Assembly (NCBI RefSeq): GCF_002221505.1
Contig: NZ_CP011036.1
Span: forward strand, 620,001 to 684,000
Reading direction: 5' to 3'
From: Pseudoalteromonas nigrifaciens
Lineage (GTDB): Bacteria > Pseudomonadota > Gammaproteobacteria > Enterobacterales > Alteromonadaceae
DNA length: 64,000 bases
Part shown: one piece after another, positions 55,465-64,000 of the stretch
How positions within the stretch are numbered: the first letter of the stretch is position 1
Layout of the letters: every line of letters starts with the position of its first letter
Made by a program: the position numbers and the translations under genes
The notes under the pieces: model-generated
Databases searched by the model: none
What the model saw: the letters and a program-made list of their open reading frames with translations, nothing else
Told to the model about the DNA's origin: nothing

Positions 55465-56715
55465 TTAATTATATTGAAAAAGATTATCCCAGCGCTCATC
55501 CAAAATGGTTTTTGCGTGTTCTAAACTCAGCGCGCTATACACTTCATTACCTTCTATTTCGTTACTACACGTTACCAAACGCATACGTACCAGCTTTTCA
55601 AGCGCGTCGCTAATTTCAAAATCAAGAACGCACTGGTATTTGCTTTTAAACCAATGCTCTATTTGCTCATCAAGCATTTGTGCGCTTAATCCGCTTTCAG
55701 ATTTTAGTAAAAAGGTATACGCCAGCAAGGCTTCTTTTATGTCTTCTTCTTCGGCGGCATCAATAAGCGTGTGAAATACGCCCGCGTTGTTATCGAGGTT
55801 TTTAAAGTAGAGGTTATCGCTTAGGGCTTTCATAAATTTTATTTTGCGGTTTTTAAACTTACTCCATTCTTTAAAAATAAAGCTGCCAAACACGCCCATA
55901 CCGATAGCAAAGGTAATAAAGTGTTGTTGGGTCATTTCTACAGCTTCACTTCTAAAACCACCCCAAAAAGCAAACAGAGCAAGCAATAATACGATTGATG
56001 CGCCCAATTTAGTAATAAGTACCACCGCACCGCCAACTAAAGCAGACGATCCAATAATGACCTTATCGATAGGGCGCATGCGTACTTCGCTATTAGGAAA
56101 TAGCATTTCGAGATCGGCCTTAGGCACATTTTGAAACAACTTTACTATGGTTGAGCTTGGCTCAAATCCCAGTGGCGTTTTGTTTTTAGCTTCAAAATAA
56201 GCGCTATCTTTAAAGCGAATAAACACCGCAACACGATCGTAATTAGTAAAATGCAGCGGCTTTTTACGCAAGCCCCAAAAGCTGGTAATCGTTTCAGTGA
56301 GCTGCGACTCGCCACGGCGATAAAATACCACTTCTTCAAAGTCGTCAAATTCAACTTCAAGGCGCACTTTAAATAGTGATTCTTCGTTTAATGCCTCTTG
56401 TAAGTCTTCATTGGTGATTACTTCAAAATTAGCGGCGTTAAGTACCTTGGCAAAGTCTTTAGCAAACTCACTTTGGCACTGTGCTTTTTGATCAGCCGAT
56501 ACGGGGGCTAACGATCGCGTGTCACTGTTGGGATCAAATGGTGCATAATTGTTTTTAAGTGCCTCAAGTGTTGCGTGGTAATCGTAATGAATAAGGCTAG
56601 CTAGTAAATCACAAAACTGTTTAAACGATGTTTGTTGTGTGCTGTTATTGAGCTCTTCGCTACACATATCAACAATATCTTGCTTTCTAAAGGGAATAAA
56701 ACGCGCACTTTGCAT
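55465..56715 (-). CDS. DUF3754 (TMEM143-like) membrane protein
   Basis: This 416-residue protein has a long soluble N-terminal region with FYRRGESQ and the motif LFQNVPKADLEMLFPNSEVRMRPIDKVIIG, typical of the DUF3754 family. Two or three helices follow (VIIGSSALVGGAVVLITK, IVLLLALFAFWGGF, FITFAIGMGVFGSFIFKEW), then a helical C-terminal region. The function is unknown. It appears to be a single gene. Confidence 0.82.
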   Translation of the reverse strand: MQSARFIPFRKQDIVDMCSEELNNSTQQTSFKQFCDLLASLIHYDYHATLEALKNNYAPFDPNSDTRSLAPVSADQKAQCQSEFAKDFAKVLNAANFEVITNEDLQEALNEESLFKVRLEVEFDDFEEVVFYRRGESQLTETITSFWGLRKKPLHFTNYDRVAVFIRFKDSAYFEAKNKTPLGFEPSSTIVKLFQNVPKADLEMLFPNSEVRMRPIDKVIIGSSALVGGAVVLITKLGASIVLLLALFAFWGGFRSEAVEMTQQHFITFAIGMGVFGSFIFKEWSKFKNRKIKFMKALSDNLYFKNLDNNAGVFHTLIDAAEEEDIKEALLAYTFLLKSESGLSAQMLDEQIEHWFKSKYQCVLDFEISDALEKLVRMRLVTCSNEIEGNEVYSALSLEHAKTILDERWDNLFQYN

Positions 56716-56908
56716 AAATTAATAACTACTGTGATAAGTAAATTCAATGATATAACTCAATAATAAAAGATCGCCGTAGCTATTACCAATTTGTTAATAA
56801 TTAAAGTGTTTTATAACTAACGGTTTATATTTTCAGTCTAGATTAACTTAAGTATGTAATGATAAAGCATCTGAAATCGCGTTTTATTCACAATGAAAGG
56901 GAGTTATT

Positions 56909-57493
56909 ATGGCGATTCAAAAAAAGCTTAAACAAAAAACACGTAATTTTATTGAATCTAAACATATGCTCAGTGGCATTACCGTGGCGTCGTTTTTAGA
57001 GTCGACCATAGTACCTATTCCGCTTGAAGCTGTTTTAGTACCCTTAATGCAAGCGCGTCGTGAAAAATTATGGCTTATTGCTTTAATGGCCACTTTGGGA
57101 TGTATTGTGGGGGCGTTATTTGGTTATGCGCTGGGTTATTACTTATTTGATGCAGTTGGCGATTGGGTTATTAATAGTTTCTCAAGCCCCGAGCAGTTTG
57201 AAAATGTTAAACAACAAATGCACAATCAAGGCTTCTGGTTTGTAATAACGCTAGGCATAGTGCCTATTCCATTTCAAATAGCCATGCTGGCAGCGGGGGC
57301 GACTAAATATTCCCTCGGGTTATTTTTATTAGCCAGCGCAATTTCGCGTGCTATACGATATTTTGCTTTAGCGGTAGTTGTGTATTACGCCGGTAATAAA
57401 GCCGAGCAACTTATTAGTAAACATAAAACTAAAGCCATGATTACTTTAACTGTTTTTGTAATCGGTATATGGTGGTTAACGACGGTAATTTAA
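56909..57493 (+). CDS. DedA/YqaA-type VTT-domain membrane protein
   Basis: This 194-residue protein has the VTT (SNARE-associated Golgi/DedA) layout: an N-terminal re-entrant segment SFLESTIVPIPLEAVLVPLM, a glycine-rich helix LGCIVGALFGYALGY, and GIVPIPFQIAMLAAGATKYSLGLFLLASAISRAIRYF. Relatives transport undecaprenyl phosphate or phospholipids, but the specific role is not proven. AAAGGGAG precedes the ATG. The DUF2339 gene follows after 40 bases. Confidence 0.85.
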   Translation: MAIQKKLKQKTRNFIESKHMLSGITVASFLESTIVPIPLEAVLVPLMQARREKLWLIALMATLGCIVGALFGYALGYYLFDAVGDWVINSFSSPEQFENVKQQMHNQGFWFVITLGIVPIPFQIAMLAAGATKYSLGLFLLASAISRAIRYFALAVVVYYAGNKAEQLISKHKTKAMITLTVFVIGIWWLTTVI

Positions 57494-57533
57494 TACCGCT
57501 AATTTATATTAAATAAAATAATAAGAGCATGCC

Positions 57534-60179
57534 ATGGATGAGTTGATTGGGTTAGTAGGGCTATTTATATTAGCGATAATAGCAGGCGCTATTTGCGGGT
57601 TTATTGCACTTACACAGCTTAAAAGTTTAAGGCAACAAGTTGTGCAGTTAACAGCTAAAGTTAATAGTTTACTCCAGCAACAAGAGCAATTAACACCGCT
57701 TGCTAGTAAGCAAGCGCCACCACAAGCGCAACCACAACCACGAGTAAGCACACCAGCAACTGTTTCAACGCAGGTAAAAACTGCGGCTATAAGCGGCAAT
57801 GAAGCTGCAGTTACTAAAACAGCTAAAACAAATACCTTCCCTAAAAAACCTAGCGTTTTACATACATTATTTAATAAATTACGTGCAGGATTTGAAGAAA
57901 ACTGGATGACCTGGATAGGCGCGATAGCGCTTGCGTTTGGCGGTATTTTTTTAGCAAAATACAGCTTAGAAGCTGGGTTACTTTCGCCCGTTATGCGGTT
58001 GAGTTTAGGTGCACTATTTGGCCTTGGTTTAATAGCAGCTGCAGGGTATTTACATTATAAACGCATTGTATTTGAAGGGTTTAATAATTATATTCCGGCA
58101 GCCCTTGCTAGTGGCGGCTTTATTACCTGCTTTGCGTTAGCCTTACTTGCTTACAGTAACTACGCCATGCTTAGCTCCACTGTTGCATTTGTGCTATTGG
58201 CGATTATAGCTTTAAGTGCAAGCGTTATGGCAATTAAGTTTGGTCCTTTACTTGCTGTTTTGGGCATTATTGGTGCCTACAGCGTGCCTATTTGGGTTAG
58301 TAGTAATAGCGTTAATTTATTTTCTTTATTTATGTATGTTGGCTTTGTTAGTTTATTTGCCGCCATAGTGGCGCACCAAGTGCAGCGTATTTGGCTGTGG
58401 TATTTACTCTGGGCTGGGCATGTTTTTTGGTACTTAGCGGGTTTTGTTTTACTCGAAAGCAGCACCATTTGGTTACTGGGTGTTTATGCAGTCGCCAGTA
58501 TTATTGGCCTCGTAGCTATCCCTCGTTTAGGGGGAAGGTTTACACTAATTGAGTTTCGCCCGCACAGCTTAAAGCGTTTAATTAATGTACTGCCCGATCA
58601 CCCGTTAATGTTAGTGTTTACCGCACCGTTTATTTTGATGATGCTATTGCATAGGTTCGACGCGCAGTTTCAGATATTTAGCTTAATAACTTTAGTGCTA
58701 ATGCTGTTTTTAGTATTAAAAAATAGCCGCTGGGATTTATGGCAAGCTGTGTGTTTAGTCATAGCCCTGGTCGTTTTAGTCAGTACCCAGCAAACTTTTG
58801 ATTTTGATGATGCCTTGTTTATATTTAAACAAGAATATGGACTAGGTTTAATACTAGGTTTTACTTTGACTGCTTATGGCCTTTATTTTGGTCGTAAGTT
58901 TCCTAAGCGCTTGGCATTTCATATTACCGGCGCATTTAGTTTCTTTTTAATGATAGCCACGTTATACGCACTTATTCCTAATTCAGCGTTAAGTACAGCG
59001 TATCCGCTTTGGGCAGTTATATTACTTGTTGGTAGTGCTGTTTTAATAAAAAGTGCGCAGCACAGTGCTAGTTTGTATCAGCGTTTTACCTACTGGATAG
59101 CAGCAAATGCTAATATTACGCTCGCGATTACTATGCTATTAAACGACAGTGGCTTAACCATAGCGCTGGCTATTCAAGTGTTATTGATTAGCTTGCTGAT
59201 CAAACGCCACAGCATACCTATGCCACATTGGCCTATTAAAGCACTGGTGGCAGCATTATTATTGCGACTAACTTTCTCACCGTGGACACCAAGTTACGAG
59301 GCTCTTACTATTTTTGGTTTGCACTGGAGTATAGTGGTGTACCCGCTGTGTACGGTGCTATTTTATGTTGCAGCAAGATGTTTTAACACATCAAAAATGC
59401 AGTTATGGCTAGAAGGTGCAGCGCTGCATTGCTTGGCATTATTTATTACCACCGAAACCAGTTATCAGCTAGTAGGGCATTATCCACAATTTGATTCATT
59501 GAGTTTTTACGAGCAAGTATTACTGGTTTGTAACTGGCTTGGGTTAGGTTGTGTGTATTTATATCGCGCGCGAATAGTAGGGAGTTTAGCAAAACTGTAT
59601 CGCATTGGCGGCTTTGCATTGGCGGGCTTAGCTGGTGTGTTTGCACTAAAAACCTTAGTTGACGACAATCCGTTATTGAGTGCAATAGATATTGGTACAA
59701 CGCCAATATTTAACTGGTTATTGTTATTATGGTTAGTACCTGCAGGGTTAACTTTGTGGTTAGCAAGGTTACTTAAAACTATAAATAGCAAAGCTATAAA
59801 TACTAAGGTAATTGCAATAGTTCTCGCAATTGCGGGAATATTTACCTTCTTGGCAATTAACAGTTTAATTCGTCAATATTGGCAAGGGGCGTATATTTAC
59901 TTATCTAAGGGGGTAGGTAACGCTGAGCTTTACAGCTATTCTATTATTTGGCTAGTACTGGGAGCAAGTACGGTTATTGTGGGCCATCTTAAAAATCAGC
60001 TACTAATACAAAAAGTAGGTTTAGGCTTATTGGCCGCGGTTATTTTAAAAGTATTTTTAATCGATATGGCAAACTTAACAGGTTTACTAAAAGCGATATC
60101 GTTTATTGGATTAGGGTTATCTTTAGTCGGGCTTAGCTGGTTGTTTCAAAAGCTGAGAAGCCGCGCTAACCTTGCTTAA
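57534..60179 (+). CDS. DUF2339 polytopic membrane protein
   Basis: This very large 881-residue integral protein has an N-terminal helix, a Gln/Pro/Ala-rich linker (about residues 45-100), then WMTWIGAIALAFGGIFLAKYS, the DUF2339 signature, and roughly twenty or more predicted transmembrane helices. The function is not established. It may be co-transcribed with the DedA-like gene upstream. Confidence 0.85.
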   Translation: MDELIGLVGLFILAIIAGAICGFIALTQLKSLRQQVVQLTAKVNSLLQQQEQLTPLASKQAPPQAQPQPRVSTPATVSTQVKTAAISGNEAAVTKTAKTNTFPKKPSVLHTLFNKLRAGFEENWMTWIGAIALAFGGIFLAKYSLEAGLLSPVMRLSLGALFGLGLIAAAGYLHYKRIVFEGFNNYIPAALASGGFITCFALALLAYSNYAMLSSTVAFVLLAIIALSASVMAIKFGPLLAVLGIIGAYSVPIWVSSNSVNLFSLFMYVGFVSLFAAIVAHQVQRIWLWYLLWAGHVFWYLAGFVLLESSTIWLLGVYAVASIIGLVAIPRLGGRFTLIEFRPHSLKRLINVLPDHPLMLVFTAPFILMMLLHRFDAQFQIFSLITLVLMLFLVLKNSRWDLWQAVCLVIALVVLVSTQQTFDFDDALFIFKQEYGLGLILGFTLTAYGLYFGRKFPKRLAFHITGAFSFFLMIATLYALIPNSALSTAYPLWAVILLVGSAVLIKSAQHSASLYQRFTYWIAANANITLAITMLLNDSGLTIALAIQVLLISLLIKRHSIPMPHWPIKALVAALLLRLTFSPWTPSYEALTIFGLHWSIVVYPLCTVLFYVAARCFNTSKMQLWLEGAALHCLALFITTETSYQLVGHYPQFDSLSFYEQVLLVCNWLGLGCVYLYRARIVGSLAKLYRIGGFALAGLAGVFALKTLVDDNPLLSAIDIGTTPIFNWLLLLWLVPAGLTLWLARLLKTINSKAINTKVIAIVLAIAGIFTFLAINSLIRQYWQGAYIYLSKGVGNAELYSYSIIWLVLGASTVIVGHLKNQLLIQKVGLGLLAAVILKVFLIDMANLTGLLKAISFIGLGLSLVGLSWLFQKLRSRANLA

Positions 60180-60205
60180 GCCTTTATAAAATAAAGTAAA
60201 GGAAA

Positions 60206-60235
60206 ACCCAGCCCGCTATTACTAACAGGCTGGGT
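60206..60235 (-). terminator. Terminator of the symporter-kinase gene
   Basis: ACCCAGCC-n14-GGCTGGGT is followed on the minus strand by four Ts. Stem strength is moderate and the loop is long. Confidence 0.65.
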
Positions 60236-60242
60236 ATAATTT

Positions 60243-63200
60243 TTAAGTACTGTGATTTAGCAGCGCTTTTAGTTTGCCCGGTTTAATAGGCTTACTTAGA
60301 TAATGAATATTAGCCGCTTTAGTTTCCTGTTTAAGCTCTTCATCGCGCACCGCTGTTATTAAGATAGCAGGGACTTGGTGTTGCCAAATATCTCTCAGGG
60401 TTTTTATAAGTGTTATGCCGTCGCAATCATTACCTAACTGGTAATCCATTAAAATCACATCGGGTGCGCTGTGCTCATTAGCGTGCGCAAGCACCTGTTC
60501 AACGTTATCAAATAAGGTGTAATTGGCTTGCCATTTGTTGAGTAAGCTTGCCATGGCAGCTAGATTGGCAGGATCGTCGTCAACGGCAACAATATTAATG
60601 GCGGCGCGGTTTTCCATTACACTATTAGCAATATTTTTATGCTGTACAAATTTTGCATCACCATAAGGTACTTCAATACTAAAGCGGCTGCCTTTATTAG
60701 GCACTGAGCATACATCAAGCGGTAAGCTGAGTAAGTCAGCCATTCTTTTTACTACTCCTAGACCTAAGCCTATGCCTTTATTGTCGCCAGCCTCAACCCG
60801 GTAGAAGTCATTAAAAATTTTAGCTTGCTCTGCTTCACTGATCCCTTGTCCTGTATCCCATACTTCTATGCGCAGGCTATGTTTACGGTTTCTACAGGCA
60901 ATTAAAACTTTACCGCTTTGTGTGTACTTAATTGCATTAGAGAGCAGGTTTTGGATAATGCGTCGTAAATAAGTAATATCGCTGTGCACTATTTGTTGGT
61001 TAGAAAGCACTTTGAACGATAACCCTTTTACACTGAGTAAAATACTCGACTCGCTTTTAAGCGGTTGCAAAATATCGTCAATACAAAAGTGGCGTGGTGT
61101 AGGCGCCATTGCGCCTTGTTCTAACTTGGCTATTTCGAGCAGAGCCGACATTAAATGCACGGTAGAGTCTAGGCTGTCTCCTAGTTTATCAAGATTATTT
61201 TGATTAGTGCTATTGAGCTGCTTTTCGTCAATGGCGGCAAGGTATAAGCGCGCGGCATTTAATGGCTGTAAAATATCGTGGCTCGCCAGTGCTAAAAAGC
61301 GGGTTTTACTGTCGTTGGCTTTTTCGGCCTCACGTTTGGCTAAAGTTAGCGCCTGCTCAGTTTGGACTCGGCTATCTATTTGCGCTTGAAGGTCTTTATT
61401 AATGGTTTGTACTTCTTGAGTACGCGCCTCAATGCGGTTTTCTAAATCGATATTAATTTCTTCCAGCGCATTTTGAGTATTAATATGTGTTGTTATGTCT
61501 GAAAAGCTGGTAACAAAGCCGCCATCAGGCAAAGGGTTACCTATCATTTCGTACACTTGGCCGTTGCGGCGGTGGCGAATAAAATGATGCGAGGTGCCAT
61601 TTTTTAAATGACGAACCCGCTTATCTACATGGCGTTCTATTTCGCCTGGACCACATTCACCACGCTCTGCGTTATAACGTATTATGTCTTCTACCGGTTG
61701 GCTCACTTCTAAAAAGCCTTCAGGGTAATTAAACATTTCGCTATAGCGTTTATTCCAAGCAACAAGTTTTAAATCTTTGTCGACCACAGAAAGACCATGG
61801 CTTAAGTTTTCAAGCGAGGTAAACAATAAGTTTTGGTTAAATTGCAGTGCTTGGGTGGTTTCATCAAAAAAGTTAACCACTTCTTCAAATGCCATGCGCT
61901 TACCAGACGATACAGTGTGCACTAATGCCTGAGCCGACGATGCACCAAGTACACCGGTTAACGCACGTTCGCAATAAGCAATAAACTCAGGTTTGGGGTG
62001 CGCGTTGTTGTCACTTAAATGATGGGCTAGGGCATAATTGGCTAATACTTGCTGGCTGCGCTGAATACCTAAAAAGGTCTGTAGCAGTATTTTAAAGTCG
62101 TATACCGTGGCTTTAACATCTTTATTTAAACGCTTTGATAAAATAGTCTGATCTTTTGGGTTAACAAATGCAGCAGCCTGAATTTTATCAATTAATCGCT
62201 CCTCAGCCCCTAACGAAAAGCTAATATAACAACCTATGTTAGCAAATAACGCAATCAGCGTGCCGCGGGTCATAAGGGTTTGTTGTAGCTCGTTATTTAG
62301 CGTGTTGCCAGCATCTAAAATAGGCAGCATTAAAAACAGCACCCAGCATATAAAGCCTGCAAGTAAGCCCGCATAAACGCCATAAGCATGGCCTTTTCGC
62401 CAATATAAACCACCTACAATAGCGGGTAATAATTGGGTTACTAACGAAAATGCCACCAAGCCCATGCTCGCTAATGCACTTCCGTGACCAAACCAATGCT
62501 GATAAAAATAAGCCAAGGTTAAAATACCGGCAATAGCAAAGCGTCGTACTAATAGTATTCTCGATCTATAGCTGGTGGTTATTAAGTTGCGTTTAAATTT
62601 GCGACGCAGTATTAGGGGCAGTACTACATCGTTTGAAATCATAGTACTTAAAGTGAGTGTTGCTACCACTATCATAGCAGTGGCAGCCGACAAGCCACCA
62701 ATAAAAACGAAGGTGGTTAAAAAGGCATTATAGTGCAGCATTGGCAGGGCTAAAACAAAGCTGTCGGGTGAAAAGCTACGGCCTATTTCTGGGTGAATAG
62801 CGGCAGTTGCTATTGGAAAAATCATTGCTGCGGTAAGTAATAAGTACAGTGGAAACGCCCAGCGCGCGGTAAATAAATGACGCTTGTCTTGATTGTCGAC
62901 CACGGTCACATGAAACTGACGCGGTAGGCAAATAATAGCCGCCGCAGCCATTAATGACTGGCCAATAAAGTTAAAACTAAAAAAGTCAAAGTCGGCCCAG
63001 TGTGTCCACAAAGGCTCGTCTACTTGATTAGCATAAGACTCAGGTAAGTTAAATAAAGAATACACAGCCAGCCCAGCCACCGCCATGAGTGCAATTAATT
63101 TTATGAGAGATTCAAACGCTACAGCAAGCATTAGCCCTGAACGATATTCAGTGACATCAACTTTTCGAGTGCCAAAAAATATCGCAAATAACGCCATAAT

Positions 63201-63683
63201 TAAGGTTGCCGACAGGGCGACTATATCTCCAGATATTTTATTACTTGTTTGTAGCAGTAAAAAGCTCGAACTGAGCGCTTTTAATTGCAGCGCAATATAC
63301 GGAATAGTCGCTAATAGCGCGATTAAAGTCACCATAATAGCGGTGGTTTGGCGCTTGCCATAACGGGCAGAAATAAAGTCGGCAATGGTGGTAATATTTT
63401 GCTTTTTACTCACTAAAACTAATTTACGTAAAAAGCCTTGGCCGAAAAAAAATAATAATGCGGGGCCTAGTAATATTGGCAAAAAACTCCAACTGCTTGT
63501 GGCTGCAGTTCCTACCGAGCCGTAGTAGGTCCAAGATGTACAATAAATGCCCAGTGAAAATGCATACACAAAAGGATGATGACTAATACGCTTAGCCAAA
63601 GGCGTGGTTTTATCGCCCCAACTTGCGAGCCAAAACAGCACTCCTATATAGCTCAAAGCAACAAAAATTAGTACGGCAGTCAT
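60243..63683 (-). CDS. Sodium/solute symporter-histidine kinase fusion (CbrA-like)
   Basis: This sensor of about 1146 residues joins an SSS-family symporter domain (about 1-500, twelve or more helices, IADFISARYGKRQT) to a PAS domain (LSHGLSVVDKDLKLVAWNKRY), a coiled coil, HisKA with ASHDILQPLNAARL, a HATPase (GIGLGLGVVKRM) and a C-terminal receiver (AVDDDPANLAAMASLL, VILMDYQLGND). This matches the CbrA/NahK type that links nutrient uptake or sensing to signalling. The frame opens 11 codons earlier at a TTG; the ATG at 63683, with AAGG eight bases ahead, is more likely. No partner regulator is visible. Confidence 0.92.
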   Translation of the reverse strand: MTAVLIFVALSYIGVLFWLASWGDKTTPLAKRISHHPFVYAFSLGIYCTSWTYYGSVGTAATSSWSFLPILLGPALLFFFGQGFLRKLVLVSKKQNITTIADFISARYGKRQTTAIMVTLIALLATIPYIALQLKALSSSFLLLQTSNKISGDIVALSATLIMALFAIFFGTRKVDVTEYRSGLMLAVAFESLIKLIALMAVAGLAVYSLFNLPESYANQVDEPLWTHWADFDFFSFNFIGQSLMAAAAIICLPRQFHVTVVDNQDKRHLFTARWAFPLYLLLTAAMIFPIATAAIHPEIGRSFSPDSFVLALPMLHYNAFLTTFVFIGGLSAATAMIVVATLTLSTMISNDVVLPLILRRKFKRNLITTSYRSRILLVRRFAIAGILTLAYFYQHWFGHGSALASMGLVAFSLVTQLLPAIVGGLYWRKGHAYGVYAGLLAGFICWVLFLMLPILDAGNTLNNELQQTLMTRGTLIALFANIGCYISFSLGAEERLIDKIQAAAFVNPKDQTILSKRLNKDVKATVYDFKILLQTFLGIQRSQQVLANYALAHHLSDNNAHPKPEFIAYCERALTGVLGASSAQALVHTVSSGKRMAFEEVVNFFDETTQALQFNQNLLFTSLENLSHGLSVVDKDLKLVAWNKRYSEMFNYPEGFLEVSQPVEDIIRYNAERGECGPGEIERHVDKRVRHLKNGTSHHFIRHRRNGQVYEMIGNPLPDGGFVTSFSDITTHINTQNALEEINIDLENRIEARTQEVQTINKDLQAQIDSRVQTEQALTLAKREAEKANDSKTRFLALASHDILQPLNAARLYLAAIDEKQLNSTNQNNLDKLGDSLDSTVHLMSALLEIAKLEQGAMAPTPRHFCIDDILQPLKSESSILLSVKGLSFKVLSNQQIVHSDITYLRRIIQNLLSNAIKYTQSGKVLIACRNRKHSLRIEVWDTGQGISEAEQAKIFNDFYRVEAGDNKGIGLGLGVVKRMADLLSLPLDVCSVPNKGSRFSIEVPYGDAKFVQHKNIANSVMENRAAINIVAVDDDPANLAAMASLLNKWQANYTLFDNVEQVLAHANEHSAPDVILMDYQLGNDCDGITLIKTLRDIWQHQVPAILITAVRDEELKQETKAANIHYLSKPIKPGKLKALLNHST

Positions 63684-64000
63684 GTATTTATTAAACCTTT
63701 TTGAATATGCACTCAACTAGCATGGACTATACACAATACCAGAGCTTGAATTAAGTGTGGGTGCGATATTTATTTATAAGTTTAAGCTGTTGTTTTTAAT
63801 TGCTATTTATAAACATTAAATTATAGCAATACAGTATAAGACTAATGTCGCATGCAATCTAAATTTTATCAAAATGTTAACTGGTGGGATCTGAATAAAG
63901 TTTTAAATAGCTGAAAAATAATGCTTTTTAATTTTAATATCAGCTAAACACTGGTTTTTCGCCAAAAGGTTAACAGGCTGTTACGACTATGGTCGCAATT
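63684..64000. other. Intergenic region to the window edge
   Basis: About 317 bases upstream of the symporter-kinase gene are AT-rich and presumably hold its promoter. No coding frame, RNA or repeat could be supported. Confidence 0.4.

Overview
The window is AT-rich chromosomal DNA of a marine gammaproteobacterium of the order Alteromonadales, most like Pseudoalteromonas. The grounds are gene content and order (alaS-lysC-csrA, sodium-pumping oxaloacetate decarboxylase, mutY-yggX, ygfB-pepP-ubiH-ubiI beside 6S RNA) together with an alginate lyase. The genus is inferred from these, not proven.

Layout: 1-2.7 kb is the 3' part of alaS, then lysC and csrA. 2.7-3.9 kb holds a YcxB-like protein and a small envelope/stress pair (DUF1328 protein plus lipoprotein). 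4.1-7.7 kb is the oadGAB operon behind two PdhR/LldR-type operators. 7.8-15.6 kb is housekeeping: aldo/keto reductase, M23 peptidase, tyrS, CbiB-like protein, mtnN, DUF2726 protein and folE2. 15.8-18.8 kb has arcB and arcA tail to tail. 19.6-23 kb has rsmC, trmB, mutY and yggX. 23-25.8 kb is a BarA-like hybrid kinase. 26.0-26.96 kb is a tRNA-Phe/tRNA-Thr array with a 355-bp tandem duplication and decayed tRNA fragments. 27.2-33.0 kb is a three-gene RND efflux operon.

33.16-33.34 kb encodes 6S RNA on the minus strand without its usual zapA and fau neighbours, followed by ygfB-pepP-ubiH-ubiI. 38-41.8 kb carries an AraC regulator facing a START-like/fatty acid hydroxylase pair, a tandem pair of related small membrane proteins, and a VOC protein whose stop codon is completed by a MITE-like insertion. 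42.1-43.3 kb is a PL7 alginate lyase. 43.5-46.6 kb is a yqhC-yqhD locus plus a membrane protein; a shared 17-mer in front of yqhD and of the membrane gene suggests a common regulon. A complete class C group II intron (46.64-48.74 kb) sits exactly in the T-run of the yqhD terminator.

48.7-55.4 kb is a heavy-metal resistance module: MerR regulator with a 19-bp-spacer promoter, small His-rich protein, czcCBA. 55.5-63.7 kb holds a DUF3754 protein, a DedA/VTT protein, a giant DUF2339 membrane protein and a solute-symporter/histidine-kinase fusion. The window ends in non-coding DNA.

No CRISPR array, prophage or recognisable defence island was seen. The most distinctive items are the candidate YqhC regulon motif, the oad operators, the orphaned 6S RNA, the rearranged tRNA array, the tandem membrane-protein pair, and the two insertions (intron and MITE) at gene ends.
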